Assembly (NCBI GenBank): GCA_016212095.1
Contig: JACRHH010000005.1
Span: forward strand, 62,001-126,000
DNA from: Nitrospirota bacterium
GTDB lineage: Bacteria; Nitrospirota; Thermodesulfovibrionia; SZUA-242
Reading direction: 5' to 3'
Length of the DNA stretch: 64,000 nucleotides
The translations under genes were made by a program, and so were the position numbers. Of the stretch, positions 59,369 to 64,000 are shown in pieces (position 1 is the stretch's first letter; every line of letters starts with the position of its first letter). The notes beneath the pieces are model-generated. The model was not told where the DNA came from. It saw nothing but the letters and a program-made list of their open reading frames with translations, and ran no database searches.

Positions 59369-62300
59369 TTACCACGGTGTCACGTTGTTCCATTTGACGT
59401 CATTGGGCCATCCGCCCGTACCCGGATCGCTTCCGTGGCAATCGAGGTTAGGCGGATTGGACGAACCTGAACCTGCGGGATTCTGGCCCATCGGGTATCC
59501 GCCGCGCGACCGTGGATTGCAGTACGAACCGCCGCCCGACGGCGTTCCGCCGCTTGCCACGTTGCCGCGATGGTTGGAGTCGAGGCAGTTGGTCTGCATC
59601 AGCCGGGGCAGGCCGGAGTTGTGCGGCTGGTGGCATTTCGAGCACGGGAAGGCGTGCTCGCGCTCCGTGTCTCCTGCGTTCCAGCCCCAGCCCTTCACCG
59701 ACCGGTGAATGCGCTCCCGGCTCTTCCATGCTAGGCTCGATGTCGCAGCCAGAGAAACATCGGTTGTGAGGTTTGCCTTTGGGTGACACCTCAGGCAGAG
59801 ACCGGCGAACTGATCCTCGGTCTCGTTTATGCGCTTTGTGTTGTCCGATATTACGACCGGATTGCCGAAAGTGCTCCTGTCGGTTCGCCATGTGAGGTTC
59901 GACTGGCTGACCTGCCCGGAAGCCGCGGGCTGGGTCTTGTCGTCCTGATACGGCGTGGTCAGCCATGTGCCTTTCAGGAGCGGCAGCGCATACGACTGGT
60001 TTGCGCCGAGCGTGGGGCTGACGCCGTGCGGATCGTGGCACGGGGTGCAGAGGCCGTTAATCTGCTGTCTTGCGGCGTTTCCAAGGGTTGACGATGCCTT
60101 GAAGTGTCCGCCCATTATCGTTGCCTTGTTCGCCCTGTACGCAAAACGCGCTGTCGAGCCTTTAGTTCCCTGCCCGAAGCGCGAGCTGTCTTTGTAGCCC
60201 ATGATCGGCGCTGTAGCGCCGAATGTGGACTGGTAGCCCCACGGCTTGGTTCCGGACGTCTGCGTTTCGTGGCAGTCGAAGCATAGCGCCGCGCCTGAGG
60301 CGAACGGGTTCACGCCGGAAGTGTCGGTGTTGGCGGCAGGCTTGTACGTCATGGCGTAGCCGCCCTTTCCGGCCTGCGTCTCCTTCAGGTTCGCACCGTT
60401 GAACGTTCCGTTATAGGTTGCGTAGCTCGATGTCACGCCCGTTGCCTTCGATCCGTGCGAGCTGTGGCAGTCGTAGCACTGAACCGCCTGCGAGCCGCCC
60501 CGTGTGTTCGGGATTGTTCCCTCGTATCCGGTTGTGGCGCTCCATCCGCCCTGATTGGCGGTGGCGTTGCCGTGGGCCGAGAAAGCCTTGGTCACGGTGT
60601 CTTTTTTTGTGACGCGCGGGTTGGCCGTGGATGAATACTTCCCCCACGACGCGGTTCCGGTTTGGGAATATCTTGCCGCCACGCTTGTTCTGTCCCAGGC
60701 GTACTGCGCCGGGGTCTGGCAGTCCGGATTGTCCGGATCGACAATCTCAAACGGTTTGGTGTTCTTGTTCTGGTCGCTGTGGCAGCCAAGGCAAACCTGC
60801 GTGACCTTCGACACCTCGGTTCGCTCGTCCACGGTTCCAACCTTCGAGGCCGTGAATGTTACAGCGGTTGCGCCATCCTGATATGTAACCGGTCTTGCGC
60901 CAGGCCCCCACACAACCAGATTCACCGGAGCGCCCGATGTGGATGTGTGCTCTTTGTAGTTGTAGCCGCTGTGATACGCGGTGTTGATGATGCCAAGCTC
61001 CGTGGCTTCCCAATGGCAGGCGTAGCAGTGCTTGTTCGTAACCTTGCCGCCCTGAACGTGATGCGAGTTGCCCTGGAAGTTCGTGCCGATTCCGAACTGG
61101 CCCATGACGTCCATGCGCATGTTGATCACGCCGTTGTGGCACTTCGTGCAGTCGCGTGGAAGCCCGAACGCCGTGTGGCGCGGAACAGGCCTGTCGGCAT
61201 GGCATGTGTTGCAAGACTTTCCGGAGCCGTGGCTGTCGCTCCATCGGTGTTCGTGGCAGGTTGTGCAGACGCGGCCCTCGTTGTGGCTGTCGCCGTAGTC
61301 GGCCTTGTAGTGCTGGCCCGGCGCGGTGTGGCAGACGTTGCATATGCCGGTGTACGGAGCCGAGCTTTTCGCGTAGTCGGTTCCGATATTCTTCCGCGTG
61401 AAAATCACGTCGCGCTGCCCGGTCGGCACGCCGTAGCTTCCGTCGGTTGCGGTCGAGACACTGTTTTGAACCATGTAAATGTTATCGTCGCCATGCGGGT
61501 CGTGGCAGTCCCAGCAGAACTTGCCGCCCTTCCAGACACCGGTCGATTCATATCCGGCGTAATGCTTGTAGCCGAAATGAATCGAGGTGGCCCGCGCCGT
61601 GGTAGCCTTTATCTCGCCGGTTCCGGGATCGTAGCCGAGCTTGTACTGCGGCCCGGTGTGGCATTTCTCGCACTGGCCGTTGCGCTCGTCTTCGTGGCAC
61701 TGAAGGCAGACGCCCATCATTTTATATGAGTTTCTCACGTCCGCCTTCTGTTGCGCCGTCCATGCCGCGTCCATGGTTGTGTTGTGAATGGCCGCGTTTG
61801 TCGAATGGCAGGCAGAAACGCAGGATGTTGCGCCGCCTGTGTAGCCGGTGTGATCCTGCGAAAGCGGCGGACTGGCGAGGTTTGCAAGCTGCGGCGCGAG
61901 CGAGAACGATGAATTATGGCATCCCATGCACTCGGCGTCTGTTCGTTCCATGTGGCAGAAGACGCATTCCTTCTCGAACCGCTTTTCGAACTGCTGATGT
62001 ATCTTCAGGCGAAACGGGTTGGACGCTGTTCCATGCAAAACTCCGTTGTCGTGGCAGTACCAGCAGGGGTTTCCGGGAAAACCCGCCGCCGGATTCCCCG
62101 ATTTCGGATACGCGCCGGATGCGAGCGGACGCCCGTGTCCGCTTGTCTCCCACTGCGTCATGTTGATTTTAGCGCGAACGCCGTTGCCGTAGGCGAAATC
62201 GTCAACGTCGGCGCCGGTTGTTCCGTGGCACGACAGGCAGATAACCTCGCCGTTAACCGTATCGCCCCACTGCGGATCGCCGCCGGTGTGGCAGACGGTG

Positions 62301-64000
62301 TTGGAGCATCGCTTGGTAACCGGGTTATACGTGCCTCCGTCGCTTAAAACCACATCCTTGGTGCGGTTTACGTGATAGGCGGGGTTGATGTGGCTCACCT
62401 CGCTCATGCTGCCCGTCGGCCTGCCGTTAACGTGGCAGTCTGTGCAGCTTCCGTTTATTATCGTGGCGTTGTGGCACTTGTCACACGGGAAATTCGTTAC
62501 CAGATGGCGCACATGCGAGTTTGCCCGCTCGGTTCCGGCTCCGGTGCTGGCGTACATCGGCATGGCGCTTTTCCATTCATCGCCGGCTGCCCAAACCGTT
62601 CGCCCGTCTGCGTGGCACTGCAAACAACTGCCCTGCTCGTGGCCGTGACATGTGTTGCAGTGTGTCCGTCCGCTTGTCCAGGCAAACGGGCGAACCTGCG
62701 GATTCACTGTCGTTCCGTCGCTGTGGCAGTAGACGTTGTCGCAAGTTTTGGTGTTGGCGTCGTATGACGGCGCGGGCTTTCCCACGATATTCCAGTCGGA
62801 CGCCATCGCGACGTCCACTGTCTGATTGACGTGCTTTGTGTAATCGCCGATCTCGTTCGATGAATTCACCGTGGCCGCATGACAGTATCTGCATGGGAAC
62901 CGGCGAACCCAGCCGGTGCCAACCAGCCTGTCGTGGCCGCCGGTGCTCATCACGCTTGTTTCAACTCCGGGCCGTCCGCTGTGGCACAAATCGCACGGCG
63001 CGTGGCCCTGTGTTTCAGCAGTCAGCCAGGCAGCCGGAGTGTTTGGCGCGCCGCCCTTGCCGTCTGAATGGCAGGCGGTTGACGCGCATGAGGCATCAGT
63101 TGAATTGAACGACCCGCCAGCCGCGAAAACGATGTCCTTGGTTGCGTTTGCATGCATCGCCTGATTCTTTATCACGGAGCTTCCGGTGACGGTTGCGCTG
63201 TGGCATTTCTCGCACGGGAAGGCGTATGTGCCCGCGTTTGTATGTTTTGCGTGGCGTCCGCTCAAGTCCGTTAGCGCGCCGCCGGTGTCGTGGCACGAGC
63301 CGCAGTTCATCGACGGGCCGTCCCAAACTGGCGCGCGGAAGACGTTTGCCTTGCCGCGCGGCTCGGCGTTTGAATGGCAGTAGATGTTCGAGCAGGTTTT
63401 TGTGCCGGTGTTGCTGACTGTCGTATTGGCTTCGCCGGTATTGTAGAGCGCGGTGGCCTGGCCGTCGTATGCGCCGCCGCGTTTCGCGCCTCCGGCAACC
63501 GAGAAGCCTAGAGTGACGATTCTGCCGTTATTATGGGTTGCGCCCGCGCCGACGCTTCCGTTATGGCAGTTGTCGCATGTTGCGCCCTTGGTGGTTACAT
63601 GAAAATTATGCGCGCCCGGCGTTGCCGAGCCGGTTGGGGCGGGATTTGATACCAAGGTTTCGGGGCTGACAGGCGGAAATCCGTGGCAGACCGAGCAACT
63701 CGGCTTGAATCCCTGCGAATGCTTGTGGCATTCCATGCAGTCAACGCCGTTGTTGTGGTCGAGCGCGGCCTGTGCGGCGGTGTTGTAGCGATGGAAATTC
63801 GTGATGCTGTGGCAGACTTCGCAGACTTTTGTGGAATTGGCATGGCCGCCGGTGTCGTCGCCCATGTTGTCTGGCGCGATGTGCGTGGATTGGAATGTTA
63901 CATTTGCGGCAGGCGAGCCTGTCGAATTCCACGGCTGACCGTCCGGAGTTGAGATAACGGCGCGCATGTTCTTGATATTGGTAGAGCCGGAACCGTGGCA
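59369..64000 (-). CDS. Giant multihaem cytochrome c, partial (35 or more haem motifs)
   Basis: 1543 residues are visible; the N-terminus lies beyond the right edge, and the visible start already contains the end of another CH motif. I count 35 haem motifs: 30 CX2CH, four CX4CH (CSNIYCH, CASTACH, CDNVYCH, CSNTVCH) and one CX3CH (CVSACH). The first half repeats a GTxAFPCEKCHSATV unit; the second half has longer haem-poor linkers (for example GTPSGGGSYCNPRS). The C-terminus ends DVKWNNVTPW with no barrel. It should be exported, and at this size probably placed on the cell surface as an electron conduit or reservoir. It is the first visible gene of the run. Confidence 0.93.
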   Translation of the reverse strand, partial: CHGSGSTNIKNMRAVISTPDGQPWNSTGSPAANVTFQSTHIAPDNMGDDTGGHANSTKVCEVCHSITNFHRYNTAAQAALDHNNGVDCMECHKHSQGFKPSCSVCHGFPPVSPETLVSNPAPTGSATPGAHNFHVTTKGATCDNCHNGSVGAGATHNNGRIVTLGFSVAGGAKRGGAYDGQATALYNTGEANTTVSNTGTKTCSNIYCHSNAEPRGKANVFRAPVWDGPSMNCGSCHDTGGALTDLSGRHAKHTNAGTYAFPCEKCHSATVTGSSVIKNQAMHANATKDIVFAAGGSFNSTDASCASTACHSDGKGGAPNTPAAWLTAETQGHAPCDLCHSGRPGVETSVMSTGGHDRLVGTGWVRRFPCRYCHAATVNSSNEIGDYTKHVNQTVDVAMASDWNIVGKPAPSYDANTKTCDNVYCHSDGTTVNPQVRPFAWTSGRTHCNTCHGHEQGSCLQCHADGRTVWAAGDEWKSAMPMYASTGAGTERANSHVRHLVTNFPCDKCHNATIINGSCTDCHVNGRPTGSMSEVSHINPAYHVNRTKDVVLSDGGTYNPVTKRCSNTVCHTGGDPQWGDTVNGEVICLSCHGTTGADVDDFAYGNGVRAKINMTQWETSGHGRPLASGAYPKSGNPAAGFPGNPCWYCHDNGVLHGTASNPFRLKIHQQFEKRFEKECVFCHMERTDAECMGCHNSSFSLAPQLANLASPPLSQDHTGYTGGATSCVSACHSTNAAIHNTTMDAAWTAQQKADVRNSYKMMGVCLQCHEDERNGQCEKCHTGPQYKLGYDPGTGEIKATTARATSIHFGYKHYAGYESTGVWKGGKFCWDCHDPHGDDNIYMVQNSVSTATDGSYGVPTGQRDVIFTRKNIGTDYAKSSAPYTGICNVCHTAPGQHYKADYGDSHNEGRVCTTCHEHRWSDSHGSGKSCNTCHADRPVPRHTAFGLPRDCTKCHNGVINMRMDVMGQFGIGTNFQGNSHHVQGGKVTNKHCYACHWEATELGIINTAYHSGYNYKEHTSTSGAPVNLVVWGPGARPVTYQDGATAVTFTASKVGTVDERTEVSKVTQVCLGCHSDQNKNTKPFEIVDPDNPDCQTPAQYAWDRTSVAARYSQTGTASWGKYSSTANPRVTKKDTVTKAFSAHGNATANQGGWSATTGYEGTIPNTRGGSQAVQCYDCHSSHGSKATGVTSSYATYNGTFNGANLKETQAGKGGYAMTYKPAANTDTSGVNPFASGAALCFDCHETQTSGTKPWGYQSTFGATAPIMGYKDSSRFGQGTKGSTARFAYRANKATIMGGHFKASSTLGNAARQQINGLCTPCHDPHGVSPTLGANQSYALPLLKGTWLTTPYQDDKTQPAASGQVSQSNLTWRTDRSTFGNPVVISDNTKRINETEDQFAGLCLRCHPKANLTTDVSLAATSSLAWKSRERIHRSVKGWGWNAGDTEREHAFPCSKCHQPHNSGLPRLMQTNCLDSNHRGNVASGGTPSGGGSYCNPRSRGGYPMGQNPAGSGSSNPPNLDCHGSDPGTGGWPNDVKWNNVTPW

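Noticed and set aside
1-64000. CRISPR arrays, rRNA genes, transposase genes and riboswitches
   Set aside because: No spaced direct-repeat arrays, rRNA sequence or transposase motifs were seen, and no leader convincingly matched a riboswitch. The only mobile-type DNA is the palindromic repeat pair.

Overview
The window reads as chromosome of a Gram-negative, respiratory, probably anaerobic bacterium with abundant multihaem cytochromes c. The evidence is a selenocysteine-containing, Tat-exported formate dehydrogenase, a System II (ResB/CcsA) cytochrome c maturation pair, several CXXCH-rich proteins (some with the CX4CH variant familiar from Geobacter-type cytochromes), two outer-membrane porins and sigma-54 regulation. 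A desulfuromonad or other deltaproteobacterial-type lineage fits best, but no taxonomic marker in the window settles this. Genes are GC-rich and tightly packed; the beta-helix gene, the mazEF pair and the MNT/HEPN locus look AT-richer and may be acquired.

Layout. 1-7 kb: end of a TPR-like gene, ccsA-resB, a secreted beta-helix protein, glcD and a UDP-sugar dehydrogenase. 6.9-11.5 kb: fdnGHI, with an in-frame UGA read as Sec. 11.6-18.3 kb: a DUF6941-type protein, a 71-aa gene with a sigma-54 promoter and a strong terminator, rpsA, a universal stress protein (USP) with a sigma-54 promoter, and an NtrC-type regulator with its histidine kinase. 18.4-23.2 kb: mazEF, the operon gntR-tauE-membrane protein-usp, and a 55-aa gene with a third sigma-54 promoter. 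23.6-34.2 kb: a c-di-GMP GGDEF/EAL protein, glcF-fsa, tRNA-Cys, an OsmC protein, a zinc-dependent phospholipase-like protein, an AlbA/RecG-like gene bracketed by two copies of a palindromic repeat, an MNT nucleotidyltransferase with a degraded HEPN partner, and an aldolase/dehydrogenase fusion. 34.4-44.8 kb: zinc-ribbon proteins, a LonB protease operon, an orphan endolysin/holin pair, MFS-recD2-trmL, and YwiC-like and RseC-like membrane proteins.

44.8-64 kb is an electron-transfer region. It holds a membrane-anchored nine-haem cytochrome, a porin with a Thr-rich lipoprotein, and a five-gene same-strand run. That run is, in transcription order: a giant cytochrome (at least 35 haem motifs, cut by the right edge), a 2741-residue propeller/fibronectin-III protein, an outer-membrane beta-barrel, a 5-haem lipoprotein and a 7-haem lipoprotein, closed by an intrinsic terminator. 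The run looks like a porin-cytochrome conduit with a large extracellular cytochrome and an adhesin-like partner; it is the best candidate here for an undescribed system.

Two cross-cutting signals stand out. First, three sigma-54 promoters (12319, 15157, 23284) control two tiny genes and a stress protein, two of them with an upstream dyad, and the only NtrC-type activator in the window sits beside one of them. Second, many genes carry in-frame short tandem repeats (periods 9 to 36 bp), including both glycolate-oxidase subunits.
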